Assembly (NCBI GenBank): GCA_018242725.1
Contig: JAFEBI010000004.1
Coordinates: 124,001-188,000 of the forward strand
Reading direction: 5' to 3'
Length of the DNA stretch: 64,000 nucleotides
Source of the DNA: Nitrospira sp.
GTDB taxonomy: Bacteria > Nitrospirota > Nitrospiria > Nitrospirales > Nitrospiraceae
The translations under genes were made by a program, and so were the position numbers. Below are positions 38,597 through 45,951 of this stretch, piece after piece; the stretch's first letter is position 1; the number at the start of each line of letters is the position of its first letter. A model generated the notes under the pieces. It had not been told where the DNA came from. It made no database searches and worked only from the letters and a program-made list of their open reading frames with translations.

Positions 38597-39316
38597 TCAC
38601 AGTCTCGGCAAAACTTCCAACTCAGCTTTTTTTATATCATTGATAAAATCGATCTCGGTCCAGGGCAATCCTCCGATCTTCTCATGCCCCACCCTCACCT
38701 CGCGGAAATATTCTAACAGCGCATCTTCGTATTCCATCTGCCACATATTTTTCTCGATGTATCCGCGAAGAGACGACACGACCCGGGGCGTGTCGGCGTG
38801 CCGCACCCGAAGGAACCCCACCCCTTCACCGGCATAATCATAGTGCTCCGGCATCTTTTTCGTAAGAGCGATCACTCTGCCTCCGGCCACGACCACCATA
38901 CATTCTTCACCGGTTTGCTTGACGGTCTCATCCATCAACAAGGCGTTCTCAAATGGCGACGCGACAAGGCGTCGCAGAATGTCTCGATGAAAGAGCACAT
39001 CGGCATCCATCACAATGGTGTCGTCATCCAACGCAGACCGTGCAATCCACAGAGAGGAAATACTCCCTCGGTGAAACTCCTCATTGACCAGAAATGTGAC
39101 ACCGACCCCGCAGGAATCCGCCGCCACAGCGGCGCGAATCATCTCCTGCTTATAGCCGACGACAATGTCCGCTCGGCGAATCCCCACCGCTGCCAACGAC
39201 TCTAAATAGCGGTGCAAGAGCGATCGCCCCCCCATCTCGATCAAACACTTGGGACGATGTTGTGTGACCTCCCAAAGCCGCTTGCCGACTCCCGCTGCAA
39301 GAATGATCGCCTTCAT
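38597..39316 (-). CDS. Sugar-phosphate/phosphonate-type nucleotidyltransferase
   Basis: 239 residues. N-terminal AIILAAGVGKRLWEVTQHRP followed by KCL is the nucleotide-binding signature; VMDADVLFH carries the metal-binding Asp residues; the C-terminal half has KIGGLPWTEIDFINDI. Resembles LicC/PntC-type cytidylyltransferases that activate phosphocholine or 2-aminoethylphosphonate. The ATG at 39316 overlaps the aminotransferase stop as ATGA. Its position between a PhnW-like aminotransferase and a CDP-alcohol transferase supports making CMP-aminoethylphosphonate; the substrate itself is inferred. Confidence 0.82.
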   Translation of the reverse strand: MKAIILAAGVGKRLWEVTQHRPKCLIEMGGRSLLHRYLESLAAVGIRRADIVVGYKQEMIRAAVAADSCGVGVTFLVNEEFHRGSISSLWIARSALDDDTIVMDADVLFHRDILRRLVASPFENALLMDETVKQTGEECMVVVAGGRVIALTKKMPEHYDYAGEGVGFLRVRHADTPRVVSSLRGYIEKNMWQMEYEDALLEYFREVRVGHEKIGGLPWTEIDFINDIKKAELEVLPRL

Positions 39317-40395
39317 CTTGGACGACACGCCTGTTCGAATGCATCGAGAAATCCGCCAAACTGTTCCTCCGTGAGCGCTCCCATATTGGCCACACGGAAA
39401 ATTTTATTCTCCAAGTTGCCTTGCCCGGCGTAAATCACGTACCCCTGCCGTTTGAGACGATCATGCAAGTCTTCGTACGAGACGCCTTCCGGCAGATGAT
39501 ACGCGGTAATGGTATTCGATTGTCGCTCGACCGGCAAAAGAGCGTTCACCCCAAGCTTGGCCATTCGGTCACGGATCACCGTCGCCATCTTCTTATAGCG
39601 TTGGATACGATTCGATACGCCTTCTTCGAGCAGCTCGCTCAGCGCCTCGTCGAATGCGTAATAGACTTGCACGGCCGGTGTGAACGGAATCATCCCACGT
39701 CCGTCATTGTCGATGTAATGAGTCAGATGGAGATACCACGATCGCTTTGGGTACGCGCGCATTTTTTCGACGAATCCCTTCCGGACAAGCACGAAGGACA
39801 CGCCTGGAAACCCTTGAATACATTTTCCTGCCGTGCCGACCACCATATAAATGTGCGACTTGGCGATATCAAGCGTCTCTCCAGCCAATGCGCTGACGGC
39901 ATCAAGTACGAACACACGATTCTGATTGTCGACAATTTCGGCGACCTCGTGAACAGGATTGAGGAGTCCGGTCGTCGTCTCATGATGCACCATTCCTACG
40001 ACGTGCACTTCTGGATGCTGACGGAGGGCAAGGAGCAGACGTTCGGGATCGGGACGAACCGTCCACTCATACTTCAACTCGCTTACCCCCAAGCGATGAA
40101 GCCCAATGATCTGAGACATCCGCTCACCGTAGACCCCGTTGTTGAGGATGAGCATGCGCTTGCCGTGAGGAAGCGACGACATCAACGCGGCCTCGACAGC
40201 CGCGGTTCCTGACCCCGTCATGAGGACGGCCACGTATTCCGATTCAGCTCCTGGAACGAAGGCCGTGAGCAGCTTGGTTTGGATACGATGAAGCAGTTCG
40301 GAGAACTCTTCTTCCCGATGACAGATGTCGGGCTTCACAAGCGCCTGACGAACACGCTCTGAAACGTTGACCGGCCCTGGATTCAGGAGAACCAT
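39313..40395 (-). CDS. PhnW-like 2-aminoethylphosphonate aminotransferase
   Basis: Class V PLP aminotransferase, 360 residues from the ATG at 40395, chosen because GGAG lies 6 bases upstream; the frame continues upstream through a hairpin repeat and is not coding there. N-terminal LLNPGPVNVSERVRQAL and DICHREEEF, PLP-phosphate part MTGSGTAAVEAAL, Asp in VLDAVSALAGE, PLP Lys in GTAGKCIQGFPGVSFVLV (the K-C-I-Q-G-P pattern of PhnW). Follows the decarboxylase pair, so phosphonoacetaldehyde to 2-aminoethylphosphonate is the natural reaction here. Confidence 0.86.
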   Translation of the reverse strand: MVLLNPGPVNVSERVRQALVKPDICHREEEFSELLHRIQTKLLTAFVPGAESEYVAVLMTGSGTAAVEAALMSSLPHGKRMLILNNGVYGERMSQIIGLHRLGVSELKYEWTVRPDPERLLLALRQHPEVHVVGMVHHETTTGLLNPVHEVAEIVDNQNRVFVLDAVSALAGETLDIAKSHIYMVVGTAGKCIQGFPGVSFVLVRKGFVEKMRAYPKRSWYLHLTHYIDNDGRGMIPFTPAVQVYYAFDEALSELLEEGVSNRIQRYKKMATVIRDRMAKLGVNALLPVERQSNTITAYHLPEGVSYEDLHDRLKRQGYVIYAGQGNLENKIFRVANMGALTEEQFGGFLDAFEQACRPR

Positions 40396-40414
40396 TCTTC
40401 TCTCCTCTCTTTTC

Positions 40415-40513
40415 ATAGGGGCGCGACAAGCTTCCCTCCACTGCGCGCATTGACCGAGCATATTCCGGTTATGCGCGGTCAGCGAGCACAAGGGAATTTT
40501 GTCGCGCCCCTAT
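40415..40513. repeat. 99-base palindromic element inside the phosphonate-like operon (copy 2 of dispersed repeat)
   Basis: Perfect 15-base inverted ends (40415-40429 with 40499-40513), then TTCCCT/AGGGAA, and an inner arm GACCGAGCATA / TATGCGCGGTC with one mismatch, so the whole unit can fold into one long hairpin. One end touches the stop codon of the decarboxylase beta gene, the other ends 20 bases before the aminotransferase start. Its cores match the copy at 32672-32755. Could be a MITE/REP-like element that now serves as an intercistronic RNA hairpin. Confidence 0.75.
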
Positions 40514-41091
40514 CCCTCAATCGCTTTCATGAACCGCTGGGTGATGACGACAGGATCATGCACGACACGTCCTGCATCTTCGACAAACTCATTGACCTTG
40601 ATCAGCAATAAACTGGGACCATCTTTCTTCAGCATATCCTTAAACTCGTAGACCAGATCATCACGATCGAGCACCCGCTCCACATTGACGTAACCAGCTG
40701 ATTTGGCGACCTTGTCCAGCGGCACCACATTAGAAATAGTGGGCTGATTCCCGGTCGTCCCATACACTTCGTTGTCAAATACGACATGGATAAAATTCTT
40801 GGGTCGTAACGCGCCAACCGTCGCAAGCGTCCCCATTCCCATCAGCACATTCCCGTCCCCATCGAACGTCACTACCTGTTTGTTTGGCTTTGCCAATGCG
40901 ACGCCGAGCGCAATCGCCGCAGCATTTCCCATGGATCCAATCATGTAGAAATGTGTGGGACGATCGGCGATCTTGTGTGCCTCCCGCGAAGGAAACCCAT
41001 TGCAGATCACGACGGGTTGATCGGTCAACAGTTCTAATAAGGTGGCGATCGCCTGAGCCCGGCTGATCAGAGTGCCTTCTTCAGGTCTCAT
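40510..41091 (-). CDS. Phosphonopyruvate/sulfopyruvate decarboxylase, beta (TPP-binding) subunit
   Basis: 193 residues. TPP/Mg motif G-D-G...N: FDGDGNVLMGMGTLATVGAL, with FDNEVYGTTGNQPT about 27 residues later. MGSMGNAAAIALGVALA precedes it. In split enzymes (ComE, or Ppd halves) this is the pyrophosphate-binding domain. The ATG at 41091 overlaps the alpha-subunit stop as ATGA. With a PhnW-like gene downstream, phosphonopyruvate to phosphonoacetaldehyde is more likely than sulfopyruvate, but sequence alone does not settle it. Confidence 0.85.
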   Translation of the reverse strand: MRPEEGTLISRAQAIATLLELLTDQPVVICNGFPSREAHKIADRPTHFYMIGSMGNAAAIALGVALAKPNKQVVTFDGDGNVLMGMGTLATVGALRPKNFIHVVFDNEVYGTTGNQPTISNVVPLDKVAKSAGYVNVERVLDRDDLVYEFKDMLKKDGPSLLLIKVNEFVEDAGRVVHDPVVITQRFMKAIEG

Positions 41092-41585
41092 GGGTGTAAT
41101 CCCCTCACCACACCCTTCGTGAGGACAAGCGCGACGGGGATCTGCCTTTTCTTTAAGGTATCGATACCCCATCGCAAGTCTTCGACGGCTGTTTTTTCGG
41201 CCAATGTCCGATGGGGGATCCTCACTGTCTCAAGCAGTTGCGGCATGACTTCGCCCATCACAAGATGTTCAGGCGCATCGTTTCCACCTTGGCCCCGCCA
41301 TGACACAATCAATAGGCATGGCTGGCGATAGATCAGATTGAGGGAAATAAGGGCATTCAGACAAGTCCCGAGTCCAGAATTCTGCATAAGCACAGCCGGG
41401 ACCTTCCCCGCCATGTATGCGCCTGCCGCCATGCCGACCGCTTCGTCCTCGCGGACGGCCGGGATATAGACCCCTCGAATCATGAGTTCCGCAATAATTC
41501 CCCCAAGCATGGAATCCGGAACCCCGGTGAAAAAATTCACCCCCAACTCCTGCATAGCCTGGACAAACACGTCGCTGTCAATCAC
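41088..41585 (-). CDS. Phosphonopyruvate/sulfopyruvate decarboxylase, alpha (PYR-domain) subunit
   Basis: 165 residues. LGVNFFTGVPDSMLGGIIAE, then VREDEAVGMAAGAYMAGKVP with the catalytic-type Glu of the PYR domain, then VLMQNSGLGTCLNALISLN; this MQNSGLGN-like string is typical of phosphonopyruvate decarboxylases. First gene of the operon, 50 bases from a consensus promoter, so nothing upstream (in particular no PEP mutase) belongs to the same transcript. Confidence 0.86.
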   Translation of the reverse strand: MIDSDVFVQAMQELGVNFFTGVPDSMLGGIIAELMIRGVYIPAVREDEAVGMAAGAYMAGKVPAVLMQNSGLGTCLNALISLNLIYRQPCLLIVSWRGQGGNDAPEHLVMGEVMPQLLETVRIPHRTLAEKTAVEDLRWGIDTLKKRQIPVALVLTKGVVRGLHP

Positions 41586-41634
41586 AAGAGATGTCCTGCA
41601 CGCCTAATCGATAAACACTCGCCGAAGCCGGCGC

Positions 41635-41664
41635 ATTATAAGATAGCCCCCTACGGGTTCTCAA
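41635..41664 (-). promoter_or_regulatory. Sigma-70-type promoter of the phosphonate-like operon
   Basis: Minus strand: TTGAGA (-35, 41659-41664), 18-base spacer, perfect TATAAT (-10, 41635-41640). The predicted start near 41628 gives a leader of about 43 bases before the alpha-subunit ATG at 41585. Confidence 0.65.
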
Positions 41665-41743
41665 GAAAGATTGCGTGGTTGTGTTCATACCAGGCACATG
41701 GTAGCGTGAGAACACTCGGTATACATCTTGGTTCACCCGAACG

Positions 41744-42274
41744 ATGGCTCCTATCCTCCATCTGGCACATTCTCCCTGGATCGCTGCGCTTATGCTCCTC
41801 CCGCTGCTTGGCATGGACTCGGCATGGGCGGGATCCATGACGGATGATCCGAAAGGTTTTCGAGACGTTCCCTGGGGGACTGCCTTGTCCTCTCGCCAAG
41901 ACGTGGAACCGTTTCGCTCTAGCACACATATCATTGAATATCTTCCTAAGACAGATCCGCTTTCGTTTGCTGACACGCAGATGACCAGCATTCTCTACCT
42001 TTCGGTCGATGATCAATTCGCACGAGTGACAATCCGTTATCACGGCAGTGACGTCCATAAAGGGGTTCTCAATTTTCTCGAAACTCGATTCGGCCGATTG
42101 GATCGCGTACCAGGGCAAATGGCACGAGGCCTCACACAGCAATATACCTGGCGTGGATCCGATACGGAGATCAACCTGACCTACCAAGCCGGAACGGAGC
42201 GAGGCTATATTTTCTTTGATAGTCGAACCCTTTCCCCGCGGTTCAACGACGACATCACTGACTCTGCAGAGTAG
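41744..42274 (+). CDS. Exported protein of unknown function, tandem paralogue A
   Basis: 176 residues with a signal peptide (WIAALMLLPLLGMDSAWA, cleavage near AWA-GS). The mature part opens with DDPKGFRDVPWGTAL and contains RVTIRYHGSDVHKGVLNFLE, TRFGRLDRVPGQMARG, and ERGYIFFDSRTLSPR. These same blocks recur in the next gene, so the two are duplicates. Periplasmic location inferred. I know of no function; the pattern of a short exported domain starting with D-P-x-G-F-x-x-x-x-W-G is reminiscent of many uncharacterised envelope proteins. Confidence 0.82.
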   Translation: MAPILHLAHSPWIAALMLLPLLGMDSAWAGSMTDDPKGFRDVPWGTALSSRQDVEPFRSSTHIIEYLPKTDPLSFADTQMTSILYLSVDDQFARVTIRYHGSDVHKGVLNFLETRFGRLDRVPGQMARGLTQQYTWRGSDTEINLTYQAGTERGYIFFDSRTLSPRFNDDITDSAE

Positions 42275-42277
42275 GTT

Positions 42278-42811
42278 ATGACGAGGCATCCCTTTGGACA
42301 ATTGGCCCTCTTCACAACAATATTGGTGCCTCTGGCTTTGCTAGAGCCGAACCGTTTTTCATCTGCAGTCCCGCTTGCAAATGATCCTGATGGATTTGAG
42401 ATGATCTCGTGGGGATCGATTCTTGGAGAAATGAACGCGTTTACAAAAATCGATGAGGCAGGCCGTTTGCAGACCTACGAATTGAGCGGGCAGCCCCCCA
42501 TGCTCGGAGCAGTCCCTGTGGACTCCTTACGGTTTACAACGTTTGAGAAGAAGTTCGGTCGCGTGACTGTGCGGTATACCGGTCACACGACCCACGCCAA
42601 GATCCTGAGCTATCTAGAATCGAGGTATGGTCCCCTTGATCGTACACCAGGTCAAATTGCTGCTGGTTCGGTCAAGGTCTACGCTTGGCACGGACTGTAC
42701 ACGGAAGTGACTTTGCGCTTCGAAGGTGGGCTTGAACGCGGCATTGTATTTTTTGAAAGTCGAACCCTGCCTGAAAAATTGACCGATGAGACCTCGATTA
42801 CAGCTTTTTGA
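42278..42811 (+). CDS. Exported protein of unknown function, tandem paralogue B
   Basis: 177 residues, starting 3 bases after its paralogue's stop. Signal-like N-terminus (LALFTTILVPLALLEPNRF). Shared blocks: NDPDGFEMISWGSIL, RVTVRYTGHTTHAKILSYLE, SRYGPLDRTPGQIAAG, and ERGIVFFESRTLPEK. Identity with the first copy is patchy, so the duplication is old. The two are probably co-transcribed and may work as a pair. Confidence 0.82.
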   Translation: MTRHPFGQLALFTTILVPLALLEPNRFSSAVPLANDPDGFEMISWGSILGEMNAFTKIDEAGRLQTYELSGQPPMLGAVPVDSLRFTTFEKKFGRVTVRYTGHTTHAKILSYLESRYGPLDRTPGQIAAGSVKVYAWHGLYTEVTLRFEGGLERGIVFFESRTLPEKLTDETSITAF

Positions 42812-43024
42812 TTATTTACTTCTGTAAAGAATAATCGGGAAAGCCTTAATTCTGTTCCAGTCATAGCAGCTTGTGCCTCAGTCAAAAGCTTTCCCACCCA
42901 CTAGTTGATACCCGCCTACTAACTTCCACTCCTCTAGACTACTTTTATCCACATTCCCAGGGAGTTGCTTGGCGAGAAGCTCCACTATTCCTGAATTCAT
43001 TTTGCAAACCACCCCACTGACGTT

Positions 43025-43432
43025 ATGATCGTCGAGTCAATCATGAATGGACGGAAGCAGTACAGCCCTCTCGATAAGCGATGTGCCGAACGTGTCGCCA
43101 TTACCTGTCGTGTACGCTACACTGGCGAGGTCCCCACTCAGCCGCATCAAGGAGAAGGGCTCACAAAAAACATCTCGGTGTCTGGATGCCACGTCATCAC
43201 TGATCAGCATGTCACGCGCGGAACCCTACTGACTCTTACCATTTCACTTCCAGATGGATTGCCGATATTGTCGTTGGAATCCGCGCTGGTTGTCTGGGTT
43301 TCTGGCAGTCAGTTTTCAGTCCGATTTCTGGACTTGAGCCGAGACCACCGGAAACGAATTCAAAACTTTATTTGGAAAAGTATTTCTCACAATACTGTGA
43401 GCGACCAACGGACACGCTTTCGGCTGATCTAA
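43025..43432 (+). CDS. PilZ-domain protein
   Basis: 135 residues. DKRCAERVAITCRVRY is the Arg part (R-x-x-x-R: KRCAER), and KNISVSGCHVITDQ gives N-I-S-x-S-G, the second part. VVWVSGSQFSVRFLDLS is the last strand. The first in-frame start is used; a start at the ATG at 43043 (MNGRKQYSP) is also possible. Stands alone between two unknown gene groups. Confidence 0.82.
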   Translation: MIVESIMNGRKQYSPLDKRCAERVAITCRVRYTGEVPTQPHQGEGLTKNISVSGCHVITDQHVTRGTLLTLTISLPDGLPILSLESALVVWVSGSQFSVRFLDLSRDHRKRIQNFIWKSISHNTVSDQRTRFRLI

Positions 43433-43839
43433 CCTCCTTCAGGTCCAGTAGCCAACCAACCCCTTCTGCCGAGTTCCTTTGATCTCAAAATCTGATATTG
43501 TCGTTAGTCCGCCCTTGGTTCAGAAAGAATAAGCCGGTTCCGCACTGAGCTCACTCCTGTCATCGGTTAAGACACCTCACGACCTTTCACAGACCGTTGA
43601 TGCCCCAACCTCCGGATGGTTTCTTCCCCCCGCATAAGAGGGAGGGCAAAATCGCCATGCCGCGCTAGCCTTTACCCTAACAGCAGCTTCCATGAACCAA
43701 TGAGATCGGCAGCAACTAGGCGAAAGGATAACCTGGTGAAAAGTCGAAACGTATATTAGACACTCACAATAGGAGTAACAGAATCGAGGAAGAGCGACGC
43801 AATGAACGCGGGTCATCGAATCAATCAGGAGGAACATCT
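43433..43839. other. Gene-free gap between two PilZ genes
   Basis: 407 bases. I see no plausible reading frame with a ribosome binding site, no tRNA and no clear c-di-GMP riboswitch. The last 20 bases contain CAGGAGGAAC, a strong ribosome binding site for the next PilZ gene. Confidence 0.5.
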
Positions 43840-44223
43840 ATGAGACAGGCAAGAGGCACAACCCAACTTGAATCACATCAATCTCATCGCTCGATTGAAC
43901 GCCGCAGGGCACCAAGAAAGAGCGTCTCCTTTGGGCTCATGTACTCGGGAGTGTCTGGTGATGATGTGCTGATAGGAGACGGGACCATAGTGGACCTCTC
44001 GGAAAGTGGCCTAGGTCTTCGTGGTGATATTCCTGTCCCGGTGGGCATGGAGTTGACATTATTCTTATATCTTTCAGACCTGGATGAGCCCTTGTCCATT
44101 CTGGAGTCGACGGTTGTTTGGAGTGCCGGTTCGCTATTTGGTGTCATATTCAATGACCTCAGCCTCTCCGATGGAGAGAGACTGCGATCATTTCTTCGTA
44201 CCCATTCAGCCGGCCAAGCGTAA
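43840..44223 (+). CDS. PilZ-domain protein
   Basis: 127 residues, preceded by a strong AGGAGGA site 7 bases before the ATG. SIERRRAPRKSVSFGLMYSG supplies the Arg part (RRRAPRK), and VDLSESGLGLRGD the D-x-S-x-x-G part, so both c-di-GMP contacts are intact. VVWSAGSLFGVIFNDLS is the closing strand. Nearest neighbours are another PilZ gene upstream and the RND efflux genes downstream. Confidence 0.85.
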   Translation: MRQARGTTQLESHQSHRSIERRRAPRKSVSFGLMYSGVSGDDVLIGDGTIVDLSESGLGLRGDIPVPVGMELTLFLYLSDLDEPLSILESTVVWSAGSLFGVIFNDLSLSDGERLRSFLRTHSAGQA

Positions 44224-44674
44224 TCGATTGTTTACCGTTAGTGGCCTCCACCTCCGCTGCAATGACCATCCCGTCACCGAGATGGTCATTGCGAGTTGAT
44301 CAACCTTCGAGTAGATCTACAGAGTCTTCCAGGCCTACCAATAGACCGGTTTTTCAAATACGAGCCCATTGCGGTGGGAGCAAATCCCCTTATGATCTAC
44401 CAACGAACAGCGCCGGTGAAACGAAACCATCCCCCCAACAGATTGTCGCCGCCTATTGAATACCAGTGATGCCAAGTACTGATCCAATCTTGTCTACGAA
44501 TCAGATGACGTGCTACGTTGATGAGCGCCTGCTCACCTGCCATGAACAACATCGCCAAACCGGCTGGAGTTACCCATGTGTCTGACTCATGAGGCAACCG
44601 TAGAGGAATATGTCTCCCTGTTCCTCAATGGGCTCGTTCAGCAATGACTCAATCCGTCGTGATTCAATCCTGAT
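44224..44674. other. Gene-free gap before the RND efflux genes
   Basis: 451 bases. The only clear structure is the 12-base inverted repeat at 44259-44292. A 66-codon minus-strand frame (44397-44597) has no domain likeness or ribosome binding site and was left out. Confidence 0.5.
44259..44292. repeat. Perfect 12-base inverted repeat, 10-base loop
   Basis: GCAATGACCATC (44259-44270) pairs exactly with GATGGTCATTGC (44281-44292). It starts 35 bases after the PilZ stop. No T-run follows on either strand, so it is not a standard intrinsic terminator. It could be an RNA stability hairpin or a site for a dimeric regulator. Confidence 0.7.
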
Positions 44675-45862
44675 ATGCGCCAACTCTCTCGCCATCCGTT
44701 GATCGCTCTCGGCGTGATCGTTGTTTTGGCGGTCATTAGTCTGGTGGTCTTGCGGCTCACCACCGGTGCCAAATCCGATACGGTGAGAACGCGTGTGATC
44801 ACGGTAGGAATTGCACCGCCGATTCGGGCAGACCTCGACATTCGTTTAGCCTATACGGCAGATATCTCTCCCTATCAGGTCGTCAATATTTTCTCCCGGG
44901 TTGACGGGTATATCGCCAAGCTGCATGTCGATAAAGGTGATTTTGTTAAAACCAATCAGTTACTCGTTGAAATTGACCATACGGACTATCACCATGCCGT
45001 GAATCAAGCCAAAGCCAACCTTTCGGCTGCTAAGGCAAAAGTCGCACAACAGGATGCCGTCCTTCGTAACACCAAGCTGACGTTCGATCGTATGCAGGCT
45101 CTCATCAAAGACCAATTCGTGTCTCAGCAGGATTTGGATACCGCTCAGGTCAATCTAGATGCCGCCAGCGCCGCACAGGATTCGCTCCAGGCCCAAGTCA
45201 ATCAGATGGAAGTTGCGCTGGCGCAGTCGGAGAGGAACTTGACCTACTCGTATATCCGAGCCCCATTTGCAGGCTATGTTGCGGAACGGAATCTTGATAC
45301 CGGTGCATATGTCAGCAGCGCAACCGCGAGCACGTCCACGATGTCGCGGGGCATCATGAGTCTACATGATATCAATACCGTCCGCGTGTTGATTGAGGTC
45401 GTTGAACGAGATATCCCTCTCGTGCAAGTTGGACAAAAGGCTGAGCTTCGCGCGGAAGCCTACCCCGACCGTGTCTTCGAAGGAACGGTGACGCGCATCG
45501 TCCAAGCCTTGAATCGCGCAACCCGTACGATGACCGTAGAGATCGACCTACCGAACGGTGACCGACGGCTCAAAGGCGGTATGTTTGCTCGAGTCGAAGT
45601 CCTGGTGGGAACCCACAGCCAAGCCTTACAGATCCCCATCGATGCTGTCAGCCGGTTGGAGGACACTCAGTACGTCTATGTGGTTCGAGACGGGAAAGCT
45701 CGACGCGTCGAAGTTGAGGTCGGAGCACGAAGCGGCAATCGCATTGAGATCATCAAGGGGTTAACAGGCAATGAATCGGTCATCGTATCCGGTAAAGACT
45801 TGGTACACGACGGGAGACCGGTGCAAACCCAACCACTGGATGCAGTGAAAAGTGAGATGTAA
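44675..45862 (+). CDS. RND efflux periplasmic adaptor (HlyD/AcrA family)
   Basis: 395 residues: N-terminal membrane anchor (about 8-28), barrel-sandwich/lipoyl half (VVNIFSRVDGYIAKLHVDKG then DFVKTNQLLVEID), alpha-helical hairpin (about 105-190, Ala/Gln-rich coiled coil), second lipoyl half (YSYIRAPFAGYVAERNLDTG), beta barrel and membrane-proximal domain. Bridges the inner-membrane pump to an outer-membrane channel. Followed 89 bases later by its pump; no TolC-like gene is in the window. Confidence 0.93.
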   Translation: MRQLSRHPLIALGVIVVLAVISLVVLRLTTGAKSDTVRTRVITVGIAPPIRADLDIRLAYTADISPYQVVNIFSRVDGYIAKLHVDKGDFVKTNQLLVEIDHTDYHHAVNQAKANLSAAKAKVAQQDAVLRNTKLTFDRMQALIKDQFVSQQDLDTAQVNLDAASAAQDSLQAQVNQMEVALAQSERNLTYSYIRAPFAGYVAERNLDTGAYVSSATASTSTMSRGIMSLHDINTVRVLIEVVERDIPLVQVGQKAELRAEAYPDRVFEGTVTRIVQALNRATRTMTVEIDLPNGDRRLKGGMFARVEVLVGTHSQALQIPIDAVSRLEDTQYVYVVRDGKARRVEVEVGARSGNRIEIIKGLTGNESVIVSGKDLVHDGRPVQTQPLDAVKSEM

Positions 45863-45951
45863 CACGTGAAACGCAACGGAGCGACACGATTGCTACTTGC
45901 CCTTCAGGACTCGGTCACTAACGTCTATCCCTCCACCGTTCACCAATCTAT

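Noticed and set aside
43433-43839. c-di-GMP riboswitch in front of a PilZ gene
   Set aside because: I could not find the conserved GEMM core; a covariance-model search would settle it.
44397-44597. 66-codon minus-strand frame before the RND genes
   Set aside because: No start signal or family likeness; probably chance.
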